A DNA stretch of 64,000 nt, taken from assembly GCF_004217185.1 (NCBI RefSeq), contig NZ_SHKL01000001.1, forward strand, positions 372,001-436,000. Reading direction: 5' to 3'. This DNA comes from Pseudonocardia sediminis (lineage in GTDB: Bacteria > Actinomycetota > Actinomycetes > Mycobacteriales > Pseudonocardiaceae). How positions within the stretch are numbered: position 1 is the first letter of the stretch; each line of letters begins with the position of its first letter. Shown here one piece after another: positions 1 through 13,030 of the stretch. The notes beneath the pieces were generated by a model. That model did not search any database and was not told the DNA's origin. It worked only from the letters and a program-made list of their open reading frames with translations. Both the position numbers and the translations under genes were made by a program.

Positions 1-1
1 C

Positions 2-736
2 GACATCGAGGACCTGATCCGGATCTACCACGTCACGGCCGACCTCGAGCAGTCGATGCTGCGCCGGCTGGTCCACGAGAGCCGGTCGCAGGGCTGGTGG
101 GAGACCTACACCGACGGCCTGTCCGCGGAGCGCTTCGTGCTGGACAGCCCCGGGCGCTACGCCGCGCTGGAGACCGACGCCGTCGGGATCGCTTCGTTCG
201 ACCTCGCGGTCCTGCACGGCCTCGCCCAGACCCCCGACTACGCCCGGGCGATCCTGGGCGCGCTGCTCCCGCGGCACGAGGCGTGGGAGCTGGACCGCCT
301 GGTCGACCTGCGCCGTCACCGTCAGCGCGCACTGACCGTCGCGACCGGGCCGCTGCGGCTGCTGGACGTGATCGACGAGGGCGCGCTGCGACGGGTCGTC
401 GGCAGCCCGGCGGTGATGGCCGCTCAGATGGACCGGCTGCTGGAGCTCTCCGCCATGCCGAACGTCGATCTGCAGGTGCTGCCGTTCGACGCCGGTATGC
501 ATCGCGCGCACTCCGGCCAGTTCGCGATCCTCGAGATCCCCGACGAGCGGGGCTCCGACGTCGTCTACACCGAGAGCCACGCCGGCGACACGTACCTCAC
601 CGACGCCTCCGACGTCCTGCTCTACCGCGGGATCCTCGACGACGTCCGGGCCCGCGCGCAGGGCCCGGAGACCACACGGGACACTCTCCTCCGCTATCGG
701 GATCTGCACCTGTCCGCCGAGGGAGCCGCACGTTGA
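2..736 (+). CDS. DUF5753 domain regulator (5' truncated by window)
   Basis: The reading frame is open from the first bases, so the gene begins before the window; an internal ATG at 56 is not the start because coding sequence continues upstream (residues IRIYHVTADLEQS). The visible 244 residues are the DUF5753 domain, which normally follows an N-terminal XRE-type helix-turn-helix in Streptomyces- and Pseudonocardia-type regulators. Features seen include the VDLQVLPF core and HSGQFAILEIP. The missing N-terminus should hold the HTH. The stop overlaps the TTG start of the next gene (TTGA), so the two are translationally coupled. This pairing with a DUF397 protein is typical of actinomycete developmental regulators (the BldB/WhiJ-like system). 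The target is unknown. Confidence 0.85.
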   Translation, partial: DIEDLIRIYHVTADLEQSMLRRLVHESRSQGWWETYTDGLSAERFVLDSPGRYAALETDAVGIASFDLAVLHGLAQTPDYARAILGALLPRHEAWELDRLVDLRRHRQRALTVATGPLRLLDVIDEGALRRVVGSPAVMAAQMDRLLELSAMPNVDLQVLPFDAGMHRAHSGQFAILEIPDERGSDVVYTESHAGDTYLTDASDVLLYRGILDDVRARAQGPETTRDTLLRYRDLHLSAEGAAR

Positions 737-915
737 TCGACTACCGGGTCAGTAGCTTCTGCCACCTGGGCAACTGCGTCGCCGTCGGGGCGACGCCGGA
801 CGGCGCGATCGCCGTCGCCGACACCAAGACCGGCGAGCCCCCGCTGCTGTTCACCCGCGAGGAGTGGACGGCGTTCTGCGACGGCGTCCGCCGCGGCGAC
901 TTCGACGACCTCTGA
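733..915 (+). CDS. DUF397 small regulatory protein
   Basis: Encodes 60 residues. The DUF397 signature is visible: SSFCHLGNCVAVG near the N-terminus, then VADTKTGEPPLLFTREEWTAF. The start is TTG, overlapping the upstream TGA as TTGA, with GAGGGA 8 bases upstream as ribosome binding site; no better start fits the short domain. DUF397 proteins accompany XRE/DUF5753 regulators in large paralogous families of mycelial actinomycetes and are thought to modulate or counteract the partner. The exact biochemical role is not established. Coupled to the preceding gene; a separate ABC-transporter operon follows after 120 bases. Confidence 0.85.
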   Translation: MIDYRVSSFCHLGNCVAVGATPDGAIAVADTKTGEPPLLFTREEWTAFCDGVRRGDFDDL

Positions 916-947
916 GCCGCGCCGGGGGCGTGGTCGTTCCCGATTCG

Positions 948-990
948 TGACGTCAGGATCTACCGGCGGGTAAAGACGCGATATAGCGTC
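948..990 (+). promoter_or_regulatory. Candidate operator/promoter of the ABC importer operon
   Basis: Between the DUF397 gene and the binding-protein gene lie a perfect 8-bp palindrome TGACGTCA (948-955) and a second symmetric element, GACGC-GATATA-GCGTC (975-990). This is the AT-richest stretch of the gap and could hold the -10 region. Sequence symmetry is seen; the regulator and the transcription start are unknown. Confidence 0.3.
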
Positions 991-1035
991 GTCGCTCACC
1001 CGACGCACGCCCCGACTCACCATCGAGGTCACCGC

Positions 1036-2700
1036 ATGAGTGCCCCCCGCCGACTGGTCGCCGTCATCACGGCAGGCCTGCTCGCCGTGTCCCTGACCGC
1101 TTGCGCCACATCCGAGCGCGACGCCGGCGGCGCGGCCGGCGGGACGATGGTGTTCGGCGCCGCGGGTGCGCCGAAGAACTTCGACCCGATCTTCAACGAC
1201 GACGGGGAGAGCTTCCGGCCGGCGCGTCAGATGTACGACACGCTGATCACCTACAAGGCGGGGACGACCGAGCTCGAGCCCGGCCTGGCGACGTCCTGGA
1301 CCTCGACGCCGGACGGCAAGCAGTGGACGTTCGCGCTGCGCCCGGGCGTCAAGTTCCACGACGGCACCGACTTCAACGCCGCTGCTGTGTGCGCGAACTT
1401 CGACCGCTGGTTCACCATGAAGGGCGCCGCCGCCCAGAGCCAGATGATCTACTACGGCGACGTGTTCGAGGGCTTCGCCAAGAACGAGGGCGACGCGTCC
1501 GGCTCGCCGGTCTACAAGAACTGCCAGGCCAGGGACGCCAACACCGCGGTGCTGAACCTGAACAAGTTCAAGGGCGCCTTCCCCGCCGCGTTCGGCCTGA
1601 CCTCGTTGTCGATCTCCAGCCCGACCGCGCTCAAGCAGTACAACGCCGACGCGGTGACCCAGAGCGGGGACTCCTTCACCTACCCCGCCTACGCCAACGA
1701 GCACCCGACCGGCACCGGGCCGTTCAGGTTCGAGAGCTTCGACAAGGCCAACGGCACCATCACCCTGGCCCGCAACGACCAGTACTGGGGCGAGAAGGCC
1801 AAGCTCGACAAGCTGATCTTCAAGATCATCCCGGACGAGAACGCCCGCAAGCAGGAGCTCGCCGCCGGCACCATCGACGGCTACGACCTCCCCTCGCCGG
1901 CGGACTACGGGACGCTCAAGGACGCCGGTAACCAGGTGCTCGTGCGCAAGCCGTTCAGCCTGCTCTACGTCGGCATCAACCCGAAGAACAACCCGGCCCT
2001 GAAGGACCTGCGGGTCCGCCAGGCGATCGCCTACGCGATCAACCGGGACGCGCTGGTGAAGACGAAGATGCCCGAGGGCACCCAGGTCGCGACGCAGTTC
2101 ATGCCGGACACCGTCGCCGGGTACGCACCGGACGTCACGACGTACCCGTACGACCCGAACAAGGCCAAGCAGCTGCTGGCGCAGGCCGGGCAGCAGAACC
2201 TGACGCTGAACTTCTACTACCCGACCGAGGTCACCCGGCCCTACATGCCGAACCCGGCCGACCTGTTCGCCGCGATGTCGGCGGACCTGGCCGCGGTCGG
2301 CATCAAGATCAACCCGGTGGCGCGGCCGTGGAACGGCGGCTACAAGGACGACGTGCAGAAGGCCGGTAAGCAGGACCTGCACATGCTCGGATGGACCGGC
2401 GACTACAACGACGCCGGCAACTTCGTCGGCACGTTCTTCGGCCGGCCGAAGGCGGAGTTCGGCCAGAACGACCCGGCGATGTACGCCGAGCTCGCCAAGG
2501 CCGACTCGATCCCGGACCCGGCCGGGCACACCGCGGCCTACCAGCAGGCCAACCGCGACATCATGGCCAAGTTCCTGCCCGCGGTGCCGATCCTGACCAC
2601 CGGCCCGGCCGTCGTGGTCAAGGGCAACATCCAGGGACTGGTCCCGTCGCCGCTGACCGACGAGCGCTTCCTGACCGTCAGCAAGGGCGAGCAGCAGTAG
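1036..2700 (+). CDS. ABC transporter substrate-binding lipoprotein (family 5, peptide/nickel type)
   Basis: Encodes a 554-residue extracytoplasmic solute-binding protein of the DppA/OppA class. The N-terminus has a positively charged start, a hydrophobic stretch and a lipobox LTAC with Cys at residue 23, so it is a membrane-anchored lipoprotein. Typical SBP_bac_5 segments follow: LEPGLATSWT, FHDGTDFNAAAV, HPTGTGPFRF, and DLRVRQAIAYAINRDAL in the middle. First gene of a five-gene operon encoding a complete importer, so the substrate is delivered to the two permeases downstream. Likely ligands are oligopeptides or related small molecules; the sequence does not decide which. GAGGT lies about 8 bases before the ATG. 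A large hairpin follows the stop. Confidence 0.93.
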   Translation: MSAPRRLVAVITAGLLAVSLTACATSERDAGGAAGGTMVFGAAGAPKNFDPIFNDDGESFRPARQMYDTLITYKAGTTELEPGLATSWTSTPDGKQWTFALRPGVKFHDGTDFNAAAVCANFDRWFTMKGAAAQSQMIYYGDVFEGFAKNEGDASGSPVYKNCQARDANTAVLNLNKFKGAFPAAFGLTSLSISSPTALKQYNADAVTQSGDSFTYPAYANEHPTGTGPFRFESFDKANGTITLARNDQYWGEKAKLDKLIFKIIPDENARKQELAAGTIDGYDLPSPADYGTLKDAGNQVLVRKPFSLLYVGINPKNNPALKDLRVRQAIAYAINRDALVKTKMPEGTQVATQFMPDTVAGYAPDVTTYPYDPNKAKQLLAQAGQQNLTLNFYYPTEVTRPYMPNPADLFAAMSADLAAVGIKINPVARPWNGGYKDDVQKAGKQDLHMLGWTGDYNDAGNFVGTFFGRPKAEFGQNDPAMYAELAKADSIPDPAGHTAAYQQANRDIMAKFLPAVPILTTGPAVVVKGNIQGLVPSPLTDERFLTVSKGEQQ

Positions 2701-2712
2701 GGGGTACTGCTT

Positions 2713-2738
2713 CCGCCGCCGGGGATCCCCGGCGGCGG
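2713..2738 (+). terminator. Intercistronic hairpin after the binding-protein gene
   Basis: A perfect 26-base self-complementary sequence (two 13-base arms CCGCCGCCGGGGA/TCCCCGGCGGCGG). It lies in the 67-base gap between the binding-protein gene and the first permease. Such intercistronic hairpins commonly act as partial terminators or 3' stabilisers that keep binding-protein mRNA in excess over the transporter mRNA. There is no T-tract. Role inferred. Confidence 0.55.
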
Positions 2739-2767
2739 TGTCCGGCTCGGGGGAGTGAGGGGGAACG

Positions 2768-3772
2768 ATGCTGCGCTTCGTCGTGCGACGACTCGTCCAG
2801 GTCGTCCCGACGCTGCTGATCCTGTCCGTGCTGTTGTTCGCCTGGCTGCGCTCGCTGCCCGGCGGGCCGGCCGGGGCGCTGCTCGGGGACAAGGCGACGC
2901 CGGAGGGCATCGCCGCGCTGAACCGAACGCTGGGTCTGGACCAGCCGATCCCGATCCAGTACCTGCGCTACCTCGGGCGGGCACTGACCGGGGACTTCGG
3001 GGCGTCGCTGGTCAGCGGTGACCCGGTCCTGGCCGAGATCGGGCGTGCCCTGCCGGCGACGATCGAGCTCTCGGTGACGGCGCTGCTGATCGCGATCCTG
3101 GCCGGGATCCCGCTGGGCTACCTCGCCGCCCGCTACCGCGGCCGTCCCTGGGACAACGCGACGATCCTGGCCACGCTGGTCGGTGTCGCGGTGCCGGTGT
3201 TCTTCCTCGGCTACGTGCTCAAGCAGGTCTTCGCCGTCGAGCTGGGGCTGTTCCCGCCGTCGGGCCGGGTCTCGGTGGACATCGACGCCACCCGGGTCAC
3301 CGGCTTCGCGATCCTCGACGGCCTGCTCACCCGCGAGTTCGACGCCAGCGCCGACGCGATCGCGCACCTGGTGCTGCCCGCGATCGCACTGGCCACGATC
3401 CCGCTCGCGGTGATCGTCCGGATCACCCGGGCATCGGTGCTCGACGTGCTCGACTCCGACTTCGTCCGCACCGCCAACGCCAAGGGCCTCGCACCGGGGA
3501 CGGTGCGCGGGCGGCACGTCCTGCGCAACGCGCTGCTGCCGGTCTCGACCACGATCGGCCTGCAGACCGGTCTGCTGCTGGCCGGTGCCGTGCTCACCGA
3601 GAAGGTCTTCAACTGGGGTGGTCTCGGCACGCTGATCGCCGAGGGGATCGAGCGGCGCGACTACCCCCGCCTGCAGGCGATCGTGCTGCTCGGGGCCCTG
3701 ATCTACGTGATCGTGAACCTGCTCGTCGACCTGTCCTATGCGTTGATCGACCCCCGGGTGAGGTTGCGATGA
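2768..3772 (+). CDS. ABC transporter permease, DppB/OppB type
   Basis: 334-residue integral membrane permease. The N-terminal segment (MLRFVVRRLVQVVPTLLIL) is the hallmark first helix of DppB-type permeases, followed by a periplasmic loop with LPGGPA and LDQPIPIQYLRYL. A BPD_transp_1 core has helices around residues 95-330. The EAA-like coupling loop is RTANAKGLAPGTVRGRHVLRNALLP, which contacts the ATPases. GGGGGA precedes the ATG. The stop overlaps the ATG of the next permease (ATGA), so the two permeases are translationally coupled and expected to form a heterodimer. Confidence 0.93.
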   Translation: MLRFVVRRLVQVVPTLLILSVLLFAWLRSLPGGPAGALLGDKATPEGIAALNRTLGLDQPIPIQYLRYLGRALTGDFGASLVSGDPVLAEIGRALPATIELSVTALLIAILAGIPLGYLAARYRGRPWDNATILATLVGVAVPVFFLGYVLKQVFAVELGLFPPSGRVSVDIDATRVTGFAILDGLLTREFDASADAIAHLVLPAIALATIPLAVIVRITRASVLDVLDSDFVRTANAKGLAPGTVRGRHVLRNALLPVSTTIGLQTGLLLAGAVLTEKVFNWGGLGTLIAEGIERRDYPRLQAIVLLGALIYVIVNLLVDLSYALIDPRVRLR

Positions 3773-4694
3773 GTGCACCGACCACCTGGGCGCAGCGCCG
3801 CCGCGCGAAGATCGACGACACCGCGCAGGGCCGCAGCCTCACCGCGGACGCGCTGCGCCGGCTGCGCCGCAACCCGGTCGCGATCACCGGTGCGGTGATC
3901 ATCGCCGTGTTCGTGCTGATCTCGGTGTTCGCGCCGCTGTTGGCCCCGCACGGTCCGGGGGAGTCGTTCCCGCAGCTGCTGGACACGTTGCGGCCGGGCG
4001 TCATCCCGGGCCCGCAGGACGGCTTCCCGCTGGGCAGCGACCAGAACGGCCGCGACGAGTTCTCCCGGATGATCCTGGCGTCGCGTCAGACGTTGCTGGT
4101 CGGTGTGCTGGCCACGCTGTTCGGCCTGGTGTTCGGTGTCCTGATCGGACTCGTCGCCGGTGCCCTGGGCGGCTGGGCGGACACCGTGCTGATGCGCGTG
4201 ACCGACGTGCTGCTGTCCATCCCGTCCCTGCTGCTGGCGATCTCGGTGGCGGCGCTGGCCGCCCGGCCCAGCCAGACGACGGTGATCATCGCGGTGGCGC
4301 TGGTGAACGTGCCGATCTTCGCCCGCCTGCTGCGCGGCTCGATGCTCGCCCAGCGCGAGTCCGACCACGTGCTGGCCGCGACCGCGCTCGGCGTCAAGCG
4401 CCCGGCGATCGTGGTGCGGCACATGCTGCCCAACGCGATCGGACCGGTGATCGTGCAGGCCACGCTGACCCTGGCCACGGCGATCCTGGACGCGGCCGCG
4501 CTGTCGTTCCTCGGGCTCGGTGACGCGGACCCGGCCCGCGCCGAATGGGGGCTCATGCTGGCCAACGCCCAGCCCTACCTCGACGTCCGGCCCGCCCTGG
4601 CGCTGTACCCGGCGCTGGCGATCATCGTCGTCGCGCTCGGGTTCACGCTGTTCGGCGAGGCCCTGCGCGAGGCGCTGGACCCGAAGGGACGTCG

Positions 4695-4698
<4 letters not shown>
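3769..4698 (+). CDS. ABC transporter permease, DppC/OppC type
   Basis: 309 residues. The N-terminal OppC_N region (LRRLRRNPVAITGAVIIAVFV) is followed by the periplasmic signature FPLGSDQNGRDEFSRMI and then the BPD_transp_1 membrane domain. The coupling loop contains AATALGVKRPAIVVRHMLPN, and SFLGLGD is the family-typical segment near the C-terminus. It starts with the ATG overlapping the previous stop and ends overlapping the start of the first ATPase gene. Partner of the DppB-type permease in the same importer. Confidence 0.93.
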
Positions 4699-5708
<1,010 letters not shown>

Positions 5709-5718
5709 GGACTCATCG

Positions 5719-6837
5719 ATGACCGCGACCGATCCGCTCCTCGAGGTCGACGACCTCGCCGTGCACTTCCCGATCACCAGCGGGGTGTTGTTCGAGCGCA
5801 CCGTCGGGCACGTCCGTGCCGTCGACGGGGTGTCGTTGCGGGTGCACCGCGGCGAGACCTACGGCCTGGTCGGCGAGTCCGGTTGCGGGAAGTCCACATT
5901 GGGCCGGGCGATCCTGCGACTGGTCGACCCGACGTCGGGCAGCGTGCTGTTCGACGGCACCGACGTCGCGACGCTGAAGGGCGAACCGTTGCGGCGCATG
6001 CGTCGCCGGTTCCAGATGGTGTTCCAGGACCCGCTGTCCAGCCTGGACCCGCGCCAGTCGGTGGAGTCGCTGCTCACCGAGGGCCTGCGCGCGCACGGGC
6101 TGAGCAAGGGCGGCGAGGCCGACCACGCGCGGCTCACGGAGCTGATGGACGCCGTCGGCCTGCCGGCGGGGGCACTGCGCCGCTACCCGCACGAGTTCTC
6201 CGGCGGGCAGCGGCAGCGGATCGGGATCGCCCGCGCGCTGTGCGTCGAGCCGGACCTGATCGTCGCCGACGAGCCGGTGTCCGCACTGGACGTCTCCGTC
6301 CAGGCCCAGGTGCTCAACCTGTTGTCCCGACTGCAGCGCGAGCTCGGGCTGACGTACCTGGTGATCGCGCACGACCTCGCCGTCGTGCGGCACGTCAGCG
6401 ACCGGGTCGGGGTGATGTACCTCGGCGGGATCGTCGAGGAGGCACCGGCCGGGGAGCTGTACTCCGACCCGCTGCACCCCTACACGCGGGCACTGCTCTC
6501 GGCCGTCCCGGTGCCGGACCCGCAGGTCGAGGACGACCGGGAGCGCATCCTGCTCACCGGCGACCTGCCCTCACCCGCAGCGCCGCCGTCGGGCTGCCGG
6601 TTCCACACCCGCTGCCCGTGGCGTCAGGCCGACCGGTGCGACACCGAGCGTCCCGAGCTCCGCGTCCCCGACGGCGCGGGCCCGGAGCACCGGGTCGCCT
6701 GCCACCACGCCGAGGCCATCCGAGACGGCCGGATCACCCGTCACGAGGTCGCCCCCGAGGCGGTGGACCAGTCCGTGGGCACCGCCCCCGCCGCACCCGA
6801 ACACGGCGGCTCGCTGACGGAGTTCCTCGGCCGCTGA
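5719..6837 (+). CDS. ABC transporter ATP-binding protein, DppF/OppF type
   Basis: 372 residues. Walker A is GESGCGKS at residues 52-59, the signature [15 protein letters not shown], Walker [15 protein letters not shown], and the H-loop [13 protein letters not shown]. The C-terminal oligo-binding extension contains [15 protein letters not shown], the four-Cys pattern of F-type subunits. The ATG at 5719, eleven bases after the upstream stop, begins the usual [11 protein letters not shown]-terminus; the longer upstream extension is Arg-rich out-of-frame read-through of the previous gene. The protein carries an extra acidic/Ala tail of about 40 residues after the Cys motif. Last gene of the operon; a hairpin follows. 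Confidence 0.94.
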   Translation: MTATDPLLEVDDLAVHFPITSGVLFERTVGHVRAVDGVSLRVHRGETYGLVGESGCGKSTLGRAILRLVDPTSGSVLFDGTDVATLKGEPLRRMRRRFQMVFQDPLSSLDPRQSVESLLTEGLRAHGLSKGGEADHARLTELMDAVGLPAGALRRYPHEFSGGQRQRIGIARALCVEPDLIVADEPVSALDVSVQAQVLNLLSRLQRELGLTYLVIAHDLAVVRHVSDRVGVMYLGGIVEEAPAGELYSDPLHPYTRALLSAVPVPDPQVEDDRERILLTGDLPSPAAPPSGCRFHTRCPWRQADRCDTERPELRVPDGAGPEHRVACHHAEAIRDGRITRHEVAPEAVDQSVGTAPAAPEHGGSLTEFLGR

Positions 6838-6842
6838 ACCCG

Positions 6843-6901
6843 CGTGCGCGGATATCCCTCGTGCGCGGATATCACTGCCCTGGCAACGATATCCGCGCAC
6901 G
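6843..6901. terminator. Inverted repeat between convergent genes, with an extra direct copy
   Basis: A 14-bp unit CGTGCGCGGATATC occurs directly at 6843-6856 and 6860-6873 and inverted at 6888-6901, so the second and third copies form a perfect 14-bp stem. It separates the transporter operon (+) from leuA (-) and can serve as a bidirectional terminator. The duplicated first copy is unusual for a plain terminator and suggests a small mobile or REP-like repeat. Confidence 0.6.
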
Positions 6902-6907
6902 GGCGGG

Positions 6908-8836
<1,929 letters not shown>

Positions 8837-8838
8837 CT

Positions 8839-8869
8839 ACCGTAACCCGAAGCGCCCGCGTTGCGGCAA
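8839..8869 (-). promoter_or_regulatory. Candidate leuA promoter
   Basis: On the minus strand TTGCCG (8864-8869) and TACGGT (8839-8844) resemble -35 and -10 boxes with a 19-base spacer, placing transcription start near the leader-peptide ATG. Spacing is slightly long. Sequence-based only. Confidence 0.45.
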
Positions 8870-8888
8870 CCCGATCGGGTCGGACGCG

Positions 8889-8924
8889 CCGGCGGCGCCG
8901 CTCCCGGTGGAGCGACGCCGCCGG
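8889..8924 (-). terminator. Terminator of the secreted-protein gene
   Basis: A long hairpin: CCGGCGGCG paired with CGCCGCCGG, one mismatch, then CGCTCC paired with GGAGCG around a CGGT loop. It lies just after the stop of the upstream minus-strand gene and before the leuA promoter, so it insulates leuA from read-through. Confidence 0.75.
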
Positions 8925-8932
8925 GGAGTGCG

Positions 8933-10369
8933 TCAGCGGACGGTCGTGCGGGCCGTCGCGATGTTGTTGCGCGGAGCCGGGTCGGGCGTGCGCAGCGACG
9001 TCGAGACGGCGCCGAGGTCCTGCGCGCCCCGCACGGACCGGTCGACGGAGACGGTCACGGTGAAGGTCACGCTCCTACCCGACGCGATCGACGGGGTCAG
9101 GAAGCCGGCGTTGCGGCCGTCGTTCGTCACGACGCCGCCGGCGGCGCCGGTGATCCGCAGGCCCTTCGGCACGGTGATCCCCGAGGCCACCGACGCCGCC
9201 GCGGACGGGCCCGCGTTGCGCACGGTCAGGGTCGCGGTGAACGTCTTGCCGGGCGTCGCCGTCGGCGGCGCGGTCAGAGCGGCGGACAGGTCCGCGCGGG
9301 CCGGGACCGGTGCCGGCGCGGGCGTGACGGTCAGGGCGTAGCTCGTGGTCAGGGTGCCGCTGGTGGCGGTCACCGTCACCGGTCCGGCGGTGGAGCCCGC
9401 GGTCAGGGCGGGGCTGACGGCGGCACCGTTCGCGCCGGTCGTCGCGGTCGCGGTGGTCGACGACCCGAACGCGGCGCTGCCGCTCGTCACCGCGAACGAC
9501 ACGGGAGCCCCGGGAACGGGCCTACCGCCGGTTCCGCTGACCGTCGCGGTGAGCGGCTGGGCGAAGGTCGTCCCGACCTCGGCGGACTGCCCGCCCCCGG
9601 AGGTGGCGGCGATCGTGGTCGGGACCACGGGGTTGTCGAAGTCGTAGGTGGTGTCGTTGACGCGGAACAGGTCCACGCCCGCCGTCAGGCCGGGGTTGCC
9701 GCCGCCCTGGTTGACCCCGACGAGCCCGACGGTCGCATCGGGCTGCGCCGCCTTCACGTCGGCGAAGCTCGCGGAGTAGGTGGTGAAGCCGTACTTGTTG
9801 ACCGTTCCCGGCGCGGTTACGGAGTTGCTCGCCCACCAGCCGCCGTTGCTGGTGGAAGGTGACCAGTTCTGCCAGGTCTCCGGCGTGACCGCCGCGTTCG
9901 TGTAGACCGGCTCCCACACCAGGGTGACGAACCCGAGGGACGTGGTGACCCCGATGTTCAGTGCCGGAGCCTGGAACGACGTGGCTGCGACCTTCTCGAT
10001 GTAGGTGCGGTACTCGAGGTCGCTGATCTCGGAGAGCTTGCGCCCGGCGAAGGCGGTGGTGTTGACCGTCGCCTTGTCGTTGCCGGCCGGCGTGTTCAGG
10101 CGCAGGAAGCCGGTGCCGGACTGGGCCTTCGCGTCGTCGACGACGGTCGCGGTGCCGCCGTCGCGCTGGAACTCGCAGACCGGCGTGGTCGCGGTGCAGT
10201 CCCGCGTGATGTCGGCGTCGGCGACGACGGTCGTCGATGCGGCGGAGGCCGTCCCGGCGCCGATCGTCAGCCCGGCCGCCATGACGACGCCGAGCGCGGC
10301 CGCGACGCCCGTCCGTGCGATCCGGCGGAAGGGGGCGGCCGGTGGACCGGCGGGAACGGAGGTGCGCAC
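8933..10369 (-). CDS. Secreted protein with Ig-like and DUF11-type C-terminal domains, unknown function
   Basis: 478 residues. A long signal peptide with charged residues (FRRIARTG) then a hydrophobic core ends at GTASAAS near residue 45. Residues about 45-245 are a globular region I do not recognise, ending in VDLFRVNDTTYDFDNP. Residues about 248-350 resemble a bacterial Ig-like (Big_1) domain (GQSAEVGTTFAQPLTATV, PVSFAVTSGSAAFG). The C-terminal 120 residues resemble a DUF11/CARDB repeat (ADLSAALTAPPTATPGKTFTATL, NAGPSAAASV). It is probably a cell-surface or exported protein; no sortase motif is seen. Monocistronic, with its own terminator. Confidence 0.8.
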   Translation of the reverse strand: MRTSVPAGPPAAPFRRIARTGVAAALGVVMAAGLTIGAGTASAASTTVVADADITRDCTATTPVCEFQRDGGTATVVDDAKAQSGTGFLRLNTPAGNDKATVNTTAFAGRKLSEISDLEYRTYIEKVAATSFQAPALNIGVTTSLGFVTLVWEPVYTNAAVTPETWQNWSPSTSNGGWWASNSVTAPGTVNKYGFTTYSASFADVKAAQPDATVGLVGVNQGGGNPGLTAGVDLFRVNDTTYDFDNPVVPTTIAATSGGGQSAEVGTTFAQPLTATVSGTGGRPVPGAPVSFAVTSGSAAFGSSTTATATTGANGAAVSPALTAGSTAGPVTVTATSGTLTTSYALTVTPAPAPVPARADLSAALTAPPTATPGKTFTATLTVRNAGPSAAASVASGITVPKGLRITGAAGGVVTNDGRNAGFLTPSIASGRSVTFTVTVSVDRSVRGAQDLGAVSTSLRTPDPAPRNNIATARTTVR

Positions 10370-10505
10370 AGGTACTCCACGACGAGTAGGAGCGGACGAC
10401 GGGCATGCCGTCCGCTACCGAGAGGATCGATGTGGTCACGTGACGTGTTGCACCGTCCCGCAGCGGTCATCAATTTCGATGACGGTCGCTGCGCCGCAAC
10501 GAAAC

Positions 10506-10526
10506 GATCACGACAACGAAGTGATC
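10506..10526. promoter_or_regulatory. Inverted repeat in divergent intergenic region
   Basis: GATCAC and GTGATC are separated by nine bases in the gap between the secreted-protein gene (-) and the small membrane-protein gene (+). The neighbourhood is locally AT-richer. It could be an operator for either divergent gene; no regulator gene is adjacent. Confidence 0.25.
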
Positions 10527-10610
10527 ACAACCTCACGCGCGACCTACTCGTTGGTAGGGCCAGTGGTGATCTCCGTGTGAGGATGTCGCCTGTCACTTCG
10601 GGGAGGTCCA

Positions 10611-10916
10611 ATGTCCACGGTGGGTACGACGGCGCGACGCGGCGCCGGTTTCCTGGCCAGCCTGCTGCGCATCGTCGGTCTGGTGATCGTCGCGATCCTG
10701 GTGGTGCACATCGTGTTCACCCTGCTGGACGCGAACCCCGCCAACTTCCTGACGCAGTTCGTCGGCGAGTGGGCGGCGATGTTCAACCTCGGCCTGGGGA
10801 ACCTGTTCACCCCGGCCCAGCCGAAGATGGCGGTGACGCTGAACTACGGCGTCGCGGCGATCGTCTGGCTCGTCGTCACGACCCTGGTCGTGCGGCTGGT
10901 GCGCCGCATCGCCTGA
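10611..10916 (+). CDS. Small two-helix membrane protein, unknown function
   Basis: 101 residues. Transmembrane segments lie at about residues 17-38 (LLRIVGLVIVAILVVHIVFTLL) and 79-96 (LNYGVAAIVWLVVTTLVVRLV), with an amphipathic linker between containing FVGEWAAMFNLGLGNLF. The start ATG is preceded by GGGGAGG at good distance. The protein resembles conserved small membrane proteins of actinomycetes, but I cannot assign a function. Flanking genes give no functional hint. Confidence 0.8.
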   Translation: MSTVGTTARRGAGFLASLLRIVGLVIVAILVVHIVFTLLDANPANFLTQFVGEWAAMFNLGLGNLFTPAQPKMAVTLNYGVAAIVWLVVTTLVVRLVRRIA

Positions 10917-11073
10917 TCGTCCCCGGCGCCGACGATCTCGGTGCGGATGCGCGCGACCCCGCAGTGGCAGGCCTCGTAGCGCACCACGCCCTCGCTCGTC
11001 GGATGCCGGGAACGGACGACCCAGCGGTGCGGCAACGGTTCGCTCGTACCGTCCAGCGTGCTGTAATGGCTCA

Positions 11074-11589
11074 GTGCACATCAACCCTTACGGGCACGAT
11101 CCGGTGTGCCTGGCCGCCGACCTGGCCAACGAACCGCCGGAGACCGTCGACGAGCTCGTCCGCCGCTGCCTCGACGCGGGGCTGACCCGCGAATGGACGC
11201 CCGGCCCCGACGACCTGACCGAGGTCCGGGACCTGCTCGCGCGCTGGACCGAGGTCGTCGACGCCGATCCGGGTCCCGCCCGCGCGGAGCGGCTCAACGC
11301 CCTGCTGGCGTCGGGCACCGCGCACCCGAGACTGACCGACCACGACGGGCACTGGCACCTGCACTACCGCGACGCCGGCCTCCCGCTGGCCGGGGTGCTG
11401 CACGCGCTGATCGCCACCGGCACCGCGATGCACCTGGCCGGGCGCGGGATGGACCGCCTGGGCCGCTGCGCCGTCGACGAGTGCGGTCTGATCTACGCCG
11501 ACACCTCCCGCACCGGACGCCGTCGTTACTGCTCGACGCGTTGTGCGAACCGGGACGGGGTGCGGCGCCACCGGGCCCGGGCGAGCTGA
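11074..11589 (+). CDS. CGNR-type zinc-finger protein
   Basis: 171 residues. The C-terminal 45 residues hold a zinc-finger-like region: CAVDECGLIYADTSRTGRR, then RYCSTRCANRDGVRRHRAR, with four Cys (C-x4-C ... C-x3-C) and the CANR variant of the CGNR signature. The N-terminal part matches the ABATE-like domain of this family (actinobacterial proteins of unknown stress or regulatory role). A GTG start gives MHINPYGHDPVCLAADLAN, typical of the family. It is probably a nucleic-acid-binding regulator; targets unknown. Lies upstream of, but separate from, lysC. Confidence 0.85.
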   Translation: MHINPYGHDPVCLAADLANEPPETVDELVRRCLDAGLTREWTPGPDDLTEVRDLLARWTEVVDADPGPARAERLNALLASGTAHPRLTDHDGHWHLHYRDAGLPLAGVLHALIATGTAMHLAGRGMDRLGRCAVDECGLIYADTSRTGRRRYCSTRCANRDGVRRHRARAS

Positions 11590-11764
11590 CCCGCAGGAGA
11601 GCACCCGGCCGTGTGGGATCGGTCATGGCCGACTTCACAGATCCTGAAATCGGGTGCCGTCCACCGGTAATGTGCCGTTCCGACCAGCGCCGCCGACGGT
11701 TGCCCCGCCGGCGGTGCACAGCCGAAGGACCCGCATCCGTGCGGGGCCAGGACAGGAGGTCGGC

Positions 11765-13026
<1,262 letters not shown>

Positions 13027-13030
<4 letters not shown>

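Noticed and set aside
694-2910. Long minus-strand frame opposite the ABC binding protein
   Set aside because: No domain, Arg/Val/Gly-rich translation, and the opposite strand has an unmistakable lipoprotein.
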